A DNA stretch of 64,000 bases from Anatilimnocola floriformis. GTDB taxonomy: Bacteria > Planctomycetota > Planctomycetia > Pirellulales > Pirellulaceae. This document shows positions 32,052 through 40,452 of the stretch, in pieces (within the stretch, counting starts at the first letter, position 1; the number at the start of each line of letters is the position of its first letter). Where the stretch lies: assembly GCF_024256385.1 (NCBI RefSeq), contig NZ_JAMLFW010000001.1, forward strand, positions 4,216,001-4,280,000, read 5' to 3'. The notes under the pieces are model-generated. The model saw only the letters and a program-made list of their open reading frames with translations, was not told the DNA's origin and made no database searches. The translations under genes were made by a program, and so were the position numbers.

Positions 32052-32365
32052 CCGACCGGCCTGAGCGTCGATTCTACTTTCTGCTTGCCGGCCATCTGGG
32101 CATGACGGTCGAGGAACTTCTCGACCGTATCTCATCCGCCGAACTATCCGAATGGATGGCGGATTACCAGTTTGAGCCATTTGGCAACGACTGGCTTCAA
32201 ACCGCGTCCATCTGCACGTTGGTCGGCAACATAGTCGGAAAGAAGAACGGCGGAACCTTCAAGCCGCAGGATTTCCTGCCGGTCAAACCACCGCCGAAAC
32301 CACGTCCAAAGCGGCAAACGGCTGAGCAAATGCTCGCCATCTTTCGCACTCTTGCGAGCAACTAA
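32048..32365 (+). CDS. Tail assembly chaperone, T-like extension (read by -1 frameshift)
   Basis: A 105-codon extension (RRFYFLLAGHLGMTVEELLD, SSAELSEWMADYQFEPFG) matching the T domain of G-T chaperones, which recruits the tape measure protein. It has no good start and ribosome binding site of its own: the first ATG is at 32102 in the middle of the conserved segment. Its TAA stop overlaps the tape measure ATG region. Confidence 0.85.
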   Translation, partial: LTDRPERRFYFLLAGHLGMTVEELLDRISSAELSEWMADYQFEPFGNDWLQTASICTLVGNIVGKKNGGTFKPQDFLPVKPPPKPRPKRQTAEQMLAIFRTLASN

Positions 32366-34104
32366 TGGCAACAATCGGAAGCCTGAACGTCAATTTGGGC
32401 ATGAGCACCGCCGCATTCTCGGCAGGTGCAAAGAAAGCAACAGAGACCGTCAAGAGCCTGGCTTCTGGCGTCTCGTCTGCGGCCAGCGCCATTCCCGGTC
32501 TCGGCGTTGCAATTGCTGGCATCGGCGCGGCGCTTGGCGCTGGCGCGTTGCTGGCTGGCTTTCAGTCGATGGTGAAGGGCTCGATGGAAACCATCGACGC
32601 CACCGGAGACCTGGCTGGGCGCATTGGTGTCACAACCGAAGCGCTTTCGCGTCTGCAATACGCTGCGCAACTGACCGGCTCCGAAGCGGAATCGGTCGCA
32701 CCCGCGCTGGGCAAGCTCAACGCCAACTTGGGCAAAGCCAAAGAAGGTGGCGAGTTCGCCGACACGCTGGCTGAAATCGGTCTCAGCGCCACAGCGTTGA
32801 AAGAACTCGACCCCGCCGAGGCATTCGTGCAAATTGCCGATGGCATCGGCAAGCTCGAATCGCCGTCTGACAAAGCATCTGCCGCGCTGGCCATCTTCGG
32901 CAAGCAAGGTGAAGGGCTCATCAATACCTTCAACAGCGGTGGTGATGCCATCCGCGTGCTGATGGAAGAGTCCGACAAGCTCGGCAACACTATCACCGAT
33001 GTCGATGCTGCGAAGGTTGGCGCTGCCAATGACGCGCTCGATAAGATGTGGAAGGTGCTCGGCGGCATCGCGAATCGCGTGGCTGTCGAAGTCGCGCCGT
33101 TCATCGAGCAAGCTGCCACCGCGCTGGTGAACTTCGGTCTCGAAGGTAACCGCGTCGGGATGGTCGTGAGCGTTGGCTTCGAGGTCTTGGCGAAATCCAT
33201 TGCTTTCGTCGCCGATATGTGGGACGTGCTTGTCCTTGGCTTCAAGGGCGCACAGTATCTCATCACGAAGGGGCTGGCTTACATCGCCAGTCTGTGGATT
33301 CAAGTCGGCAAAGGTATTGCTTGGGTTGTTCAGCAAATGGGGTACGAGGTCGATACGACCTTCCTCGATTCGCTAGACAACGAACTGCACGCCGCTGCCG
33401 ATGCCATCGGCACCGACTTTCAAGAGCGGCTCATCGGCAAATCGTCCGGCGAGAAGGTCACCGCGTTCTTCGACAACATCCGCAACGGTGCTCAGAAGGC
33501 AGCGGAAGCAACGGCGCAGATAACGAAGCAGAACAAAGGTCTCGCAGAGTCGTTCGACGAATCAGCGGACAGCGTTAGCAAGCTCGTTGCCAAGTACAAA
33601 GAGCAACTTGATTTGTTCGGTTTGGAAGGTCGCGCCGCTGAAATCGAGAAATTGCGTCGCGAGGATGCAGATCCGAAAAAGCTGGCGCAAGCGCAAGCAT
33701 TGTCGGATGAACTGACTCGCCGCGAAGGCGATAAGAAACGTCTTGGTGACGCGCAGCAAATGCGCGACGCACTGCAATCGCCGCTGCAAAAGTTCCAAGC
33801 GGAAATGAAACGCATTGCCGATCTGACCGCGAAGAACCCGCAAGACCTGGCTAACGGTCTGCTCAGTGGCGATGAAGCGCTGCTTGCCAAGCTGCAAGCG
33901 CAGCGCGACTTGCTCGCCACGGATCAGCCGCAAGCCGACCCCGGCTCAAACCGTCCGGCTGCTCTCGAACGTGGCACCGCTGCCGCGTTCACTGCCTCTT
34001 TCGGCCCGGTAGCCAAGCCTATCGACCGAGTTGCCAAGCTCACCAACGAGTTGCTCATCGTGCAGAAACGCATCGAAGAGAAGCTCGGCGAAGCCAAAAT
34101 CTAA
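32365..34104 (+). CDS. Tape measure protein
   Basis: A 579-residue protein that fixes tail length. N-terminal GSLNVNLGMSTAAFSAGAKK and the TGDLAGRIGVTTEALSRLQY segment are standard for this family; hydrophobic stretches near residues 30-65 and 270-320 could be the DNA-ejection membrane segments; the last 200 residues are coiled coil. At about 1.5 angstrom per residue the tail would be near 85-90 nm, short for a siphovirus (calculation from family rule). Confidence 0.92.
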   Translation: MATIGSLNVNLGMSTAAFSAGAKKATETVKSLASGVSSAASAIPGLGVAIAGIGAALGAGALLAGFQSMVKGSMETIDATGDLAGRIGVTTEALSRLQYAAQLTGSEAESVAPALGKLNANLGKAKEGGEFADTLAEIGLSATALKELDPAEAFVQIADGIGKLESPSDKASAALAIFGKQGEGLINTFNSGGDAIRVLMEESDKLGNTITDVDAAKVGAANDALDKMWKVLGGIANRVAVEVAPFIEQAATALVNFGLEGNRVGMVVSVGFEVLAKSIAFVADMWDVLVLGFKGAQYLITKGLAYIASLWIQVGKGIAWVVQQMGYEVDTTFLDSLDNELHAAADAIGTDFQERLIGKSSGEKVTAFFDNIRNGAQKAAEATAQITKQNKGLAESFDESADSVSKLVAKYKEQLDLFGLEGRAAEIEKLRREDADPKKLAQAQALSDELTRREGDKKRLGDAQQMRDALQSPLQKFQAEMKRIADLTAKNPQDLANGLLSGDEALLAKLQAQRDLLATDQPQADPGSNRPAALERGTAAAFTASFGPVAKPIDRVAKLTNELLIVQKRIEEKLGEAKI

Positions 34105-34155
34105 TCTTGCCGCACTCTGCGGCCATCTTCTTCCGCGCACTCTCTGCGCCACTCC
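34105..34155 (+). other. Double-hairpin spacer before the distal tail gene
   Basis: GCCGC / GCGGC, then ATCTTCTTCC, then GCGC / GCGC, resembling the spacers at 27779-27912 and 31194-31253. Confidence 0.4.
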
Positions 34156-35016
34156 ATGTCTATTGTTTCCGTCCGCGAAGTTGGCGGTGGCCGTGAAGGC
34201 AGCGTCAACGAGAAGGGCGAGCGTCGATACACGCGCGTCTTCCAAGTAATCACCGACAGCGCGCTTGATGGCCCGCTGCTGGTTCGCACCGCACCGGGCA
34301 TCCCTGGTCGTGGCAATATCTACGCCACCGCGACCGAGTTTGATCCGGGCGCGAAGGTGAAAACAATCACACCGTCGCAATCCGACAATCCCAAAATCTG
34401 GGAAGTGCGGGTTGAGTACGACAGCGTGACCGAGGATGAGCCTGAGAATCCTCTCGAACGACCGCCCGAAGTGTCGTGGTCAGCGGCTCCCTATTCGCGC
34501 GTCGCATGGAAGGACAACGACGGGAAGGCAATTGTCAATTCGGCTGGTCATTATTTCGACCCACCGCTAGAGGTTGACGATTCGCGCCCAGTGTTGAGCG
34601 TCACGCGCAATGAAGCGGCGTTCAATCCGTCCCTGGCCATCGACTATCAGGACGCGGTGAACAGTGACGGCTTCCTCGGTTTCTCACCGGGACAGGCGAA
34701 GGTCGCCAAGATCGACGCAAGCTCAGCAACTGAGAATGACATCTTCTATTGGAAGGTGTCTTACGAGTTCCACTTCCGGCGCGAAGGTTGGGAACTCTCT
34801 GTCCTCGACCAAGGCCGCTACGAAAAGATCGGCGGCAAGCCGGTGCCGATCCCGGAATTTGACGTCGCGGGCAATGAGATTCCCGGCTCGCAGGTTACCG
34901 ACCCGGTGCCACTCAACGGCGCGGGCGCACGGCTGAACAATCCCGGCCCGGACACCGTGCAATTTCTTTCGTTCAAAGTCTACAAGGAGCGTCCGTTCTC
35001 GGCGTTCAGTTTCTAA
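34156..35016 (+). CDS. Distal tail / baseplate-region protein, unknown family
   Basis: A 286-residue beta-rich protein directly after the tape measure gene, where the distal tail protein normally lies. Seen: YTRVFQVITDSALDGPLL, EVRVEYDS, and YWKVSYEFHFRREGWELSVL. No signature of known Dit or Tal families is recognised, so function is by position only. Confidence 0.6.
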   Translation: MSIVSVREVGGGREGSVNEKGERRYTRVFQVITDSALDGPLLVRTAPGIPGRGNIYATATEFDPGAKVKTITPSQSDNPKIWEVRVEYDSVTEDEPENPLERPPEVSWSAAPYSRVAWKDNDGKAIVNSAGHYFDPPLEVDDSRPVLSVTRNEAAFNPSLAIDYQDAVNSDGFLGFSPGQAKVAKIDASSATENDIFYWKVSYEFHFRREGWELSVLDQGRYEKIGGKPVPIPEFDVAGNEIPGSQVTDPVPLNGAGARLNNPGPDTVQFLSFKVYKERPFSAFSF

Positions 35017-35048
35017 TAGCACAAGACCTCATCAACAATGATCTGCAT

Positions 35049-35528
35049 GTGGCAGGTCACTTGTCATGCAAGACATTCACGCTCCCCGCTGCCAGCGTTG
35101 GCAACGCCACGATTGCGGGCGCGGCCGGAATCGAAGCCACCAAGGTGGTTCACCAATTCCCGCTGCACGTTCAGCAAGTACCTGGCAGCGCAGTCGTCAG
35201 CGCCACGACGCTGATTCACATTTCCCGCGCGGTCGGGACAGTTGTCTCTATCGAGGCAATCACGACTACGCCCGCGACGGGTGGTGACCGCACCGTCAGC
35301 ATCGACCTGCAAAAGAGCACCGGCGCTGGCGCGTTCGCTTCCATCCTCAGCGCGCCATTCACGCTGACGAATGCCACCGTGGCTCGCACGGTTGCACTGG
35401 GCATGATTCCCAGCCCTTCGCTGATTGACGGGGACGTGCTGCAAGTCGTCGTGACAGTTGCCGGTGCCGCTGGCAGCCAAGCGCAGGGACTGCTCATCAC
35501 CGTCACCCTTCGAGAAGAGCCCCAGTAA
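35049..35528 (+). CDS. Tail-tip associated beta protein, unknown
   Basis: A 159-residue Thr/Ala/Val-rich protein (KTFTLPAASVGNATIAGAAG; TVSIDLQKSTGAGAFASIL), probably all-beta. Start uncertain: ATG 35049 is the first in-frame start after the upstream stop. One-base overlap with the next gene. Unknown function; position suggests virion. Confidence 0.55.
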   Translation: MAGHLSCKTFTLPAASVGNATIAGAAGIEATKVVHQFPLHVQQVPGSAVVSATTLIHISRAVGTVVSIEAITTTPATGGDRTVSIDLQKSTGAGAFASILSAPFTLTNATVARTVALGMIPSPSLIDGDVLQVVVTVAGAAGSQAQGLLITVTLREEPQ

Positions 35529-36187
35529 TGTTTGGATTCTCTGCGGCTGACGTGGCCCGTATCTCAGAGGCAGTGAACTTCGTCGAACGTCTGCCGCGTA
35601 ACAAGCCCACCAACCGTCGCCGCCACGTTACGTTTCGACCGAGCACCGCCCCAGATACCGTGCAAGTCTTTCACGATGATGCCAATGCTGGGGAAGTCGT
35701 CGAAGCGAACGAAGCCAACCTTCACCCTGGCCGCATCCGACGCTTCGATGAGACGATGCAAGTCTTCGACGACGTGTGGATTGGCTTTACTGATCGCTTC
35801 GACGAATGGGAAGGCGACGTTCTCGCTGTGCAGGAAGAGTTCTATGGCCCCGGCAAACAGAACGGCACGTTTACCGTTGGTGACGACACCCGCCCGCTGT
35901 ATCTCGTAACGCACGGCGCGCGATCGTGGGATGCCTTCGCCTACGATGAGATTGTGGCTGGCGAAGCCAATCTCGTTGAGTTCATGGAATGGGACGAAGA
36001 CGAAGAGAAGTTCATGCCCACCGGTCTTCGCTACGACGCCCATGACTTCTTTCTCAATGCGGATGAAACGCAGGAGAAGGGAACGAAGCTCACTGTCGAG
36101 TGGCGCGGTCCGCGCTTAGTCATCACCAGCATGTATTGCTCAAAGAGCGATGACGCGAACATTGTCGCGATTGTGGGAGACGACTAA
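35528..36187 (+). CDS. Tail-tip region protein, unknown
   Basis: A 219-residue acidic protein (FGFSAADVARISEAVNFVER; FVEFMEWDEDEEKF-like VEFMEWDEDEEKFMPTGLRY). Not recognised. It overlaps both neighbours by one base, indicating coupled translation with the propeller-like protein that follows. Confidence 0.55.
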   Translation: MFGFSAADVARISEAVNFVERLPRNKPTNRRRHVTFRPSTAPDTVQVFHDDANAGEVVEANEANLHPGRIRRFDETMQVFDDVWIGFTDRFDEWEGDVLAVQEEFYGPGKQNGTFTVGDDTRPLYLVTHGARSWDAFAYDEIVAGEANLVEFMEWDEDEEKFMPTGLRYDAHDFFLNADETQEKGTKLTVEWRGPRLVITSMYCSKSDDANIVAIVGDD

Positions 36188-37218
36188 TGGCAGCCGCAGG
36201 AATGCGAATGGGGAAGAAGTGTTGCTGCTGCAACGACATCTACAAAGCTAACTTCTTGGAATTGGCCAGAGTGACCGGCGACACGGCGAAATCAATTCAC
36301 GAACTCACGGCTGCTGTCGGTGAAGAACCGGATGTTGCCACGAAGTTCGCCTTCGACCATGTCCACGAGAACGTCTACTACATCGTCGGAATTGGTTTAC
36401 AGAATCAGATTCGTCGGCGGAATAAGAACTTGAACAATCCGCAGGTGATTCTGACTTGCCCGAGCGGCAGATCTATCTCAGGGATTGCCGGACTGGCGGT
36501 GCATCCAGGCAGCCAACGTATCTACTATGGCTGCAACGAATCCCCAAGTGGAGAGCGGTTCATGCGCCGCTGCGATTACGACGGCACGAACGACGTTGAG
36601 ATTCTGCATCACCCCGACAATTCAGCTGCCGGTGGCGCGCAGTCTCGCATCATCGCCGTGAGCCGCGACGATGCTTACGTCTTCTACTACATGGCCTATG
36701 GGCCACCGTCAACGAAGAAGCCTGAGATTCGCCGTTGCGACAGTGACGGCAGCAACGACATGCAGATTTGGGAAGCCGCCACGGCCAACGACACGCTGCA
36801 CCAATCGCTCGACATCGACAACACGAACCAGAAAGTCATCTTTGCCCACGACTACCGCAGCGGTGGAAGCAACCGTGGCAGCAAGTTGATGCGGTGCGAC
36901 TTCGACGGCAGCAACGTGCAGGAGCTTCTTGATGCACCACCGGGCAGCACGACAGGTGGGCACTGGTGGATCAGCGGCGCGAACTGGTCGCACAAGCTGG
37001 AACGAATCATTTACTGGCACGGGCAATACTTCGGTAGTGTCGGCGTGGACGAAGACGATGACACCGGTGGCCTGTATTCGATGGCTGCCGATGGCACGGA
37101 CATTCAGCCGCTAGTCGTGCCCGCGAATGAGAAGTGGCATCCCTACGTTGACGAAGACGTGAACCAGCTAGAGCTTGGTTGCGGATTCGAGACGACCGGG
37201 CCAGAGACGTTAGCTTAG
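36187..37218 (+). CDS. YWTD-like beta-propeller protein, candidate receptor-binding protein
   Basis: A 343-residue protein, last gene of the late operon. From residue ~60 on it has repeats like those of low-density-lipoprotein-receptor class B propellers: QRIYYGCNES, RRCDYDGTNDVEIL, IRRCDSDGSNDMQIW, KLMRCDFDGSNVQEL and GLYSMAADGTDIQPL. The recurring C/S-D-x-DGSN-xxxL unit marks each blade. The N-terminus has an unusual CCCC cluster. The final position in a siphovirus tail operon and the fold suggest host recognition (inference). Confidence 0.65.
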   Translation: MAAAGMRMGKKCCCCNDIYKANFLELARVTGDTAKSIHELTAAVGEEPDVATKFAFDHVHENVYYIVGIGLQNQIRRRNKNLNNPQVILTCPSGRSISGIAGLAVHPGSQRIYYGCNESPSGERFMRRCDYDGTNDVEILHHPDNSAAGGAQSRIIAVSRDDAYVFYYMAYGPPSTKKPEIRRCDSDGSNDMQIWEAATANDTLHQSLDIDNTNQKVIFAHDYRSGGSNRGSKLMRCDFDGSNVQELLDAPPGSTTGGHWWISGANWSHKLERIIYWHGQYFGSVGVDEDDDTGGLYSMAADGTDIQPLVVPANEKWHPYVDEDVNQLELGCGFETTGPETLA

Positions 37219-37224
37219 AACTTT

Positions 37225-37250
37225 GCCGCACCTTCGGGTGCGGCTTTTTT
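37225..37250 (+). terminator. Terminator at the end of the late operon
   Basis: Perfect stem GCCGCACC / GGTGCGGC with TTCG tetraloop followed by TTTTTT, seven bases after the last tail gene stop. Confidence 0.92.
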
Positions 37251-37259
37251 CGTGCGCCC

Positions 37260-37625
37260 CTAGGGCACCACTTTTGTACCCCAGTCTGTATACCGTAGCA
37301 CCAGCACACCGTCACCGGCGTCGTTCCATACAGCCACCCCGAGATTCCAGTAATAGTGATAGGTCGTATTGTTGGCGTTGAGAGGGGAAGTGTAATCCAC
37401 GCCAATTCCCGTATGGAGCACTACGCGGTCGCCCGTCGTAATCATTTGCTTAGGGAACAAATAGCAGTGTCGCAATTTGTTTGAAACACTTCTATCAGGG
37501 TTGTATGTGCAGTCTGCAACTACATGAAACCCAATATCGCAATCTCCAGTCGCTTCTAGAACGACACGTTCGTTGGCGGCATTTCCGCGATTCTGCACTT
37601 CCACAATTGACACTAGCAACGGCAT
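37260..37625 (-). CDS. Hypothetical beta-sandwich protein
   Basis: A 121-residue protein starting MPLLVSIVEVQNRG (ATG at 37625). Sequence is beta-rich: NERVVLEATGDCDIGF, MITTGDRVVLHTGIGV, WNLGVAVWNDAGDGVLVLR. It resembles lamin-tail-like or similar small all-beta domains, but I cannot name a family. Opposite strand to the late operon, so it is a separately expressed cargo gene. Confidence 0.6.
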   Translation of the reverse strand: MPLLVSIVEVQNRGNAANERVVLEATGDCDIGFHVVADCTYNPDRSVSNKLRHCYLFPKQMITTGDRVVLHTGIGVDYTSPLNANNTTYHYYWNLGVAVWNDAGDGVLVLRYTDWGTKVVP

Positions 37626-37707
37626 GGTAGTAAGTCCTTTGGGCACAATGCTACAGGCTCATCTTCCGTTGGTCAATTCTGTGCAATTGCCGAAAGCGAT
37701 GACATTC

Positions 37708-37929
37708 TTAATGTCCCAAGTGCTTTTCGAGATGGTGATTCCCTACAGCCAGCAACACCGCCTCTCGCGCAACGGACTCGATCGCTTTCGGCTCCGACCT
37801 ACCCATTTGATCGCAGATCGGACATTGCCACTCTCCCCAATAGCCGGGTCGGCCTAGCATGAAACGGACGGAGTAGATAACGTTCGCAAACGTCACCCCG
37901 TACTGATCGCGCTGGACTTGGTGTGCCAT
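37708..37929 (-). CDS. Small possible zinc-binding protein
   Basis: A 73-residue protein with CPICDQ and a C-terminal HHLEKHLGH, a possible Cys2-His2 zinc site. The start ATG lacks a clear ribosome binding site, so the gene is uncertain. Confidence 0.45.
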   Translation of the reverse strand: MAHQVQRDQYGVTFANVIYSVRFMLGRPGYWGEWQCPICDQMGRSEPKAIESVAREAVLLAVGNHHLEKHLGH

Positions 37930-38020
37930 GGGCGGCAGACTAGCACCGCCACAAGTGCATCACCATTGTGACGCCTTTTATCCTAATCCGTCTGCCGGGG
38001 GGCAGTGATAGCCGTTCACC

Positions 38021-38287
38021 TTAGACGTGATACCAAGATTCAGCGAGCCTACCGAACGGCATTTGCTGGTAGCCCAGTCTCACCCCGAACGCTGATCGCA
38101 GTAGCAGAATAGCACCGTTGATTGTAAGCCAAAGGGCTGCGAGCACCTGAAAAAAGACGAGAAACACTATCAGCTTGAGGCAGAAGTTTAGAATCGGATT
38201 CACCGCATTAAGGATTTTTATGAGCGCAAATCCAAGAACGAGGCTTAAACCGAACATGAAAATTGGCGGAACTTCGATGACTACCAT
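38021..38287 (-). CDS. Two-span small membrane protein
   Basis: An 88-residue protein; GGGAGG lies 4 bases before the ATG. Two hydrophobic segments: PPIFMFGLSLVLGFALIKIL and LNFCLKLIVFLVFFQVLAAL. Unknown; prophage cargo gene that may alter the envelope of the lysogen. Confidence 0.65.
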   Translation of the reverse strand: MVVIEVPPIFMFGLSLVLGFALIKILNAVNPILNFCLKLIVFLVFFQVLAALWLTINGAILLLRSAFGVRLGYQQMPFGRLAESWYHV

Positions 38288-38396
38288 AGCGCCTCCCTAC
38301 GCTTTGCGAAAAATATACTAACTCCTGTTCAGATATCGCCCCTCCGCTCAAGGGGCTTGAGTAAAATGTCAGAGACGTCTGTACACTGCGAAGTTT

Positions 38397-38717
38397 CTAT
38401 CCAAGGATTTGGGCTAACGCTTCGAGCGCCGATTTCGCTGCATCGATTCCACCTAGTTTGTCCACCAGTTTCTTGGCTTCCACCAGATGCTCAATTCCGC
38501 CCGAGGCAGCCACCTTGGGTTTCGGCCCTCGCTTGCCGACTTTGCCGCCCTTTTTCTTCGCATTCGAGAGGACAGTGCTGACAAACTGAGCAGAGACTTC
38601 AACACCGGATTTGACTAGTGCCTCGGCGATCTCTTTCGGCTGTGCTGTTGGATTAGCTTCTTTGTATTCGCGAATCGCTGAGGACTTGTTCGGACCCGAC
38701 TTGGCTTTTTTGGCCAT
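38397..38717 (-). CDS. Basic helical DNA-binding-like protein
   Basis: A 106-residue protein (MAKKAKSGPNKSSAIREYKE). It has a Lys-rich N-terminus, a helix-turn-helix-like segment (PTAQPKEIAEALVKSGVEVS) and a GKRGPKPK linker reminiscent of AT-hooks. Similar small basic proteins are common in Planctomycetota. Possibly nucleoid-associated or regulatory; no partner is evident. Confidence 0.65.
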   Translation of the reverse strand: MAKKAKSGPNKSSAIREYKEANPTAQPKEIAEALVKSGVEVSAQFVSTVLSNAKKKGGKVGKRGPKPKVAASGGIEHLVEAKKLVDKLGGIDAAKSALEALAQILG

Positions 38718-38783
38718 TCCTAGCTCTTTCTAAAACAGATGCAAGAATTATCCTGTGGAATTTTAGCCTAGTTGGGGTGACGG

Positions 38784-38933
38784 AATACGTCAACGTATTG
38801 CTAAAAGTGAACGGGCAATTTGACAATTTGGGGATTGTGACCAAACTTTACTCAGACTGGCGATTCCCTCCAAGAATGCAGCGCGTCGGTCAACGAGCCT
38901 GATGGCATAGGAATGTGCCATCAGGTTTTTTTT
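38784..38933 (+). ncRNA. Candidate small RNA with operator and terminator
   Basis: A palindrome AATACG-TCAA-CGTATT at 38784-38799 is followed by TTGACA at 38820 (no good -10 is visible) and ends with a perfect ten-pair hairpin CCTGATGGCA / TGCCATCAGG at 38898-38925 and eight T residues. No plus-strand gene lies upstream for this terminator to serve. The terminator is convincing; the RNA itself is inferred. Confidence 0.4.
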
Positions 38934-39081
38934 CGCGCATTAGCGAATCGGTTCGGTCGGCACCCGACAGTGACCGCTATGGACTTTGCGGCTTTCTTTA
39001 CATTTGGGAGCGTTACATTTGGATTCGCAGGTGTATCGCGATGCTGGGCACCTGAAACAAGGCACAAATCCTTAGGCAAGT

Positions 39082-39252
39082 TCAGTTCGAGGTCTGAATT
39101 GACTTGCACATCCAGATTATCACGACCAGCAAAATCAACGCTGTCACGGTTAAGCCGATAGCGAGAAAAGTCCGCACGATAACAGCTACTTTGCCTGAAT
39201 TAGTTGTTTCGAGTCTCGCGGCCAGAGTAGGCTCAGTGATAGCTTGTGTCAA
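39082..39252 (-). CDS. Small single-span membrane protein
   Basis: A 56-residue frame from TTG 39252 (LTQAITEPTLAARLETTN) with a clear hydrophobic helix FLAIGLTVTALILLVVIIWM and a short polar tail. Weak ribosome binding site (GGATGG). Unknown function. Confidence 0.4.
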   Translation of the reverse strand: MTQAITEPTLAARLETTNSGKVAVIVRTFLAIGLTVTALILLVVIIWMCKSIQTSN

Positions 39253-39354
39253 CAATTAACGCCATCCAGCGACGCGCCTGCCCCGCAGCGTCACTGAATG
39301 GCGTTGCAACTTCTATCGACCGGCGCAAGGATTTTTTGCTGTTAATTTCTCGCA

Positions 39355-39390
39355 CAAAAAAGCCTCGGCACGGGGCAGCGTACCGAGGCT
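39355..39390 (-). terminator. Terminator of the 39.4-kb zinc-ribbon gene
   Basis: On the minus strand AGCCTCGG / CCGAGGCT with a 14-base loop is followed by TTTTTT; it lies ~57 bases after the zinc-ribbon stop codon. Confidence 0.8.
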
Positions 39391-39446
39391 AGGCGCATCC
39401 GCCATTCGACGGAGTAACGCCCAGTGCCAACTATCGACACCGGTTC

Positions 39447-39662
39447 TCATTTTCTGAAATTGGGGATGTCGGCTATGCGCGTGAATGTGTAACCGGGTAC
39501 CGCTGGTCGGTTATCGTCAACCGACATAACGCCTTCCGCGTTGATGCGGTCGCTGGACCACCACCAAACGCCCGATCTTAGCGCGCTGCCTTGCCCGCCC
39601 CTGACAACCTCTGGCTCCGCCACTGTTGCGTGACCACATTTCGGGCACACGATTGGTTGCAT
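39447..39662 (-). CDS. Zinc-ribbon protein, paralogue A
   Basis: A 71-residue protein with GGGAGGG just before its ATG. N-terminal CPKCGH gives two zinc ligands; the remainder has a distinctive RSGVWWWSSDR and GYTFTRIADIP. It is a clear paralogue of the protein at 42755-43000 (LRAGVWWWTSD, GYTFTRIADL). Only one CxxC is present, so zinc binding may need a dimer or partner. Function unknown. Confidence 0.7.
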   Translation of the reverse strand: MQPIVCPKCGHATVAEPEVVRGGQGSALRSGVWWWSSDRINAEGVMSVDDNRPAVPGYTFTRIADIPNFRK

Positions 39663-39787
39663 ACGCCCTCCCGACAGTAGTAATGTTGGCTCTACAAATC
39701 GGCGGTCAGTCTACGGAACGAACGCTCGCGAAATCCACGCGAAAATTATTCATTGCACTAAGATGTAATCAAGGCTGACGTAGTTCG

Positions 39788-40084
39788 TCAGCCGCTTTGC
39801 CAAACGGCCACCGGCGTAAGATCGCCGACCACGCTACAGATGCGATGCTGCAAAAGGTCATCTGGCCCATCGGTGTCTGAGGTGTCGTCCCAGACCTCGA
39901 CGAAGTCGCCCCACAGCTTCGCGTGGCGCTGATTGACGGAACTTGATTTCCAGGTGCAGAGTCTGTCTGCCTCATGGATCAGAGAGGAACGCCACCCGCC
40001 GAAGTTGCGGTCGAGAAACTGCTTGAAGCGTTCGATTTGGGTGGCGTTGGCAGTTGGAATCGCCGCCGGATTCAATTCGATCAT
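39788..40084 (-). CDS. Hypothetical protein
   Basis: A 98-residue soluble protein (MIELNPAAIPTANATQIERF). The first half is helical and gene-like; the start lacks a ribosome binding site. Downstream of the 47-residue gene at 40197 but separated from it by a terminator-like hairpin. Confidence 0.45.
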   Translation of the reverse strand: MIELNPAAIPTANATQIERFKQFLDRNFGGWRSSLIHEADRLCTWKSSSVNQRHAKLWGDFVEVWDDTSDTDGPDDLLQHRICSVVGDLTPVAVWQSG

Positions 40085-40107
40085 TGGGGTGCAAGTTCAA
40101 AAGTGCG

Positions 40108-40142
40108 CAAAAACCAGCCCCAGCGCGGATGCGCCGGGGCCA
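40108..40142 (-). terminator. Probable terminator after the 47-residue gene
   Basis: On the minus strand GCCCCGGCGC / GCGCTGGGGC (one mismatch) with loop ATCC is followed by TGGTTTTT. Confidence 0.65.
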
Positions 40143-40196
40143 TCATGGTGTGACAGATTCTGTCACGCGCGAGCGCCGATCGAAAGTGGTGGATTT

Positions 40197-40340
40197 CTAA
40201 TCGATCATCGCTTGGATGCGCAGTTCGACATCAATTGCGCATTCCTCAAGTAACTCTCGATAGTCGTCGAGCGAAAGGTCGGATTCCCCAATTGCCAGAG
40301 CCTGTCGCACGATTTCAAACAGCTCGGCTTTGCGGTCCAT
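40197..40340 (-). CDS. Small acidic protein
   Basis: A 47-residue protein (MDRKAELFEIVRQALAIGES) with GGAGA 7 bases upstream of its ATG. Predicted helical, acidic (DDYRELLEECAIDVEL). A terminator follows its stop, so it looks like an independent small gene. Unknown; anti-repressor or regulator would be a guess. Confidence 0.55.
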   Translation of the reverse strand: MDRKAELFEIVRQALAIGESDLSLDDYRELLEECAIDVELRIQAMID

Positions 40341-40452
40341 TAGCGACTCTCCTGCTACCGGGTTGTGACAATTGTCGCCAGCAGGTGTTAGGTATCGTCA
40401 CAGGATTACGTTTTCTATAGTTGCCAAGTCCGCAAAAACCCACTCCGTCAGG

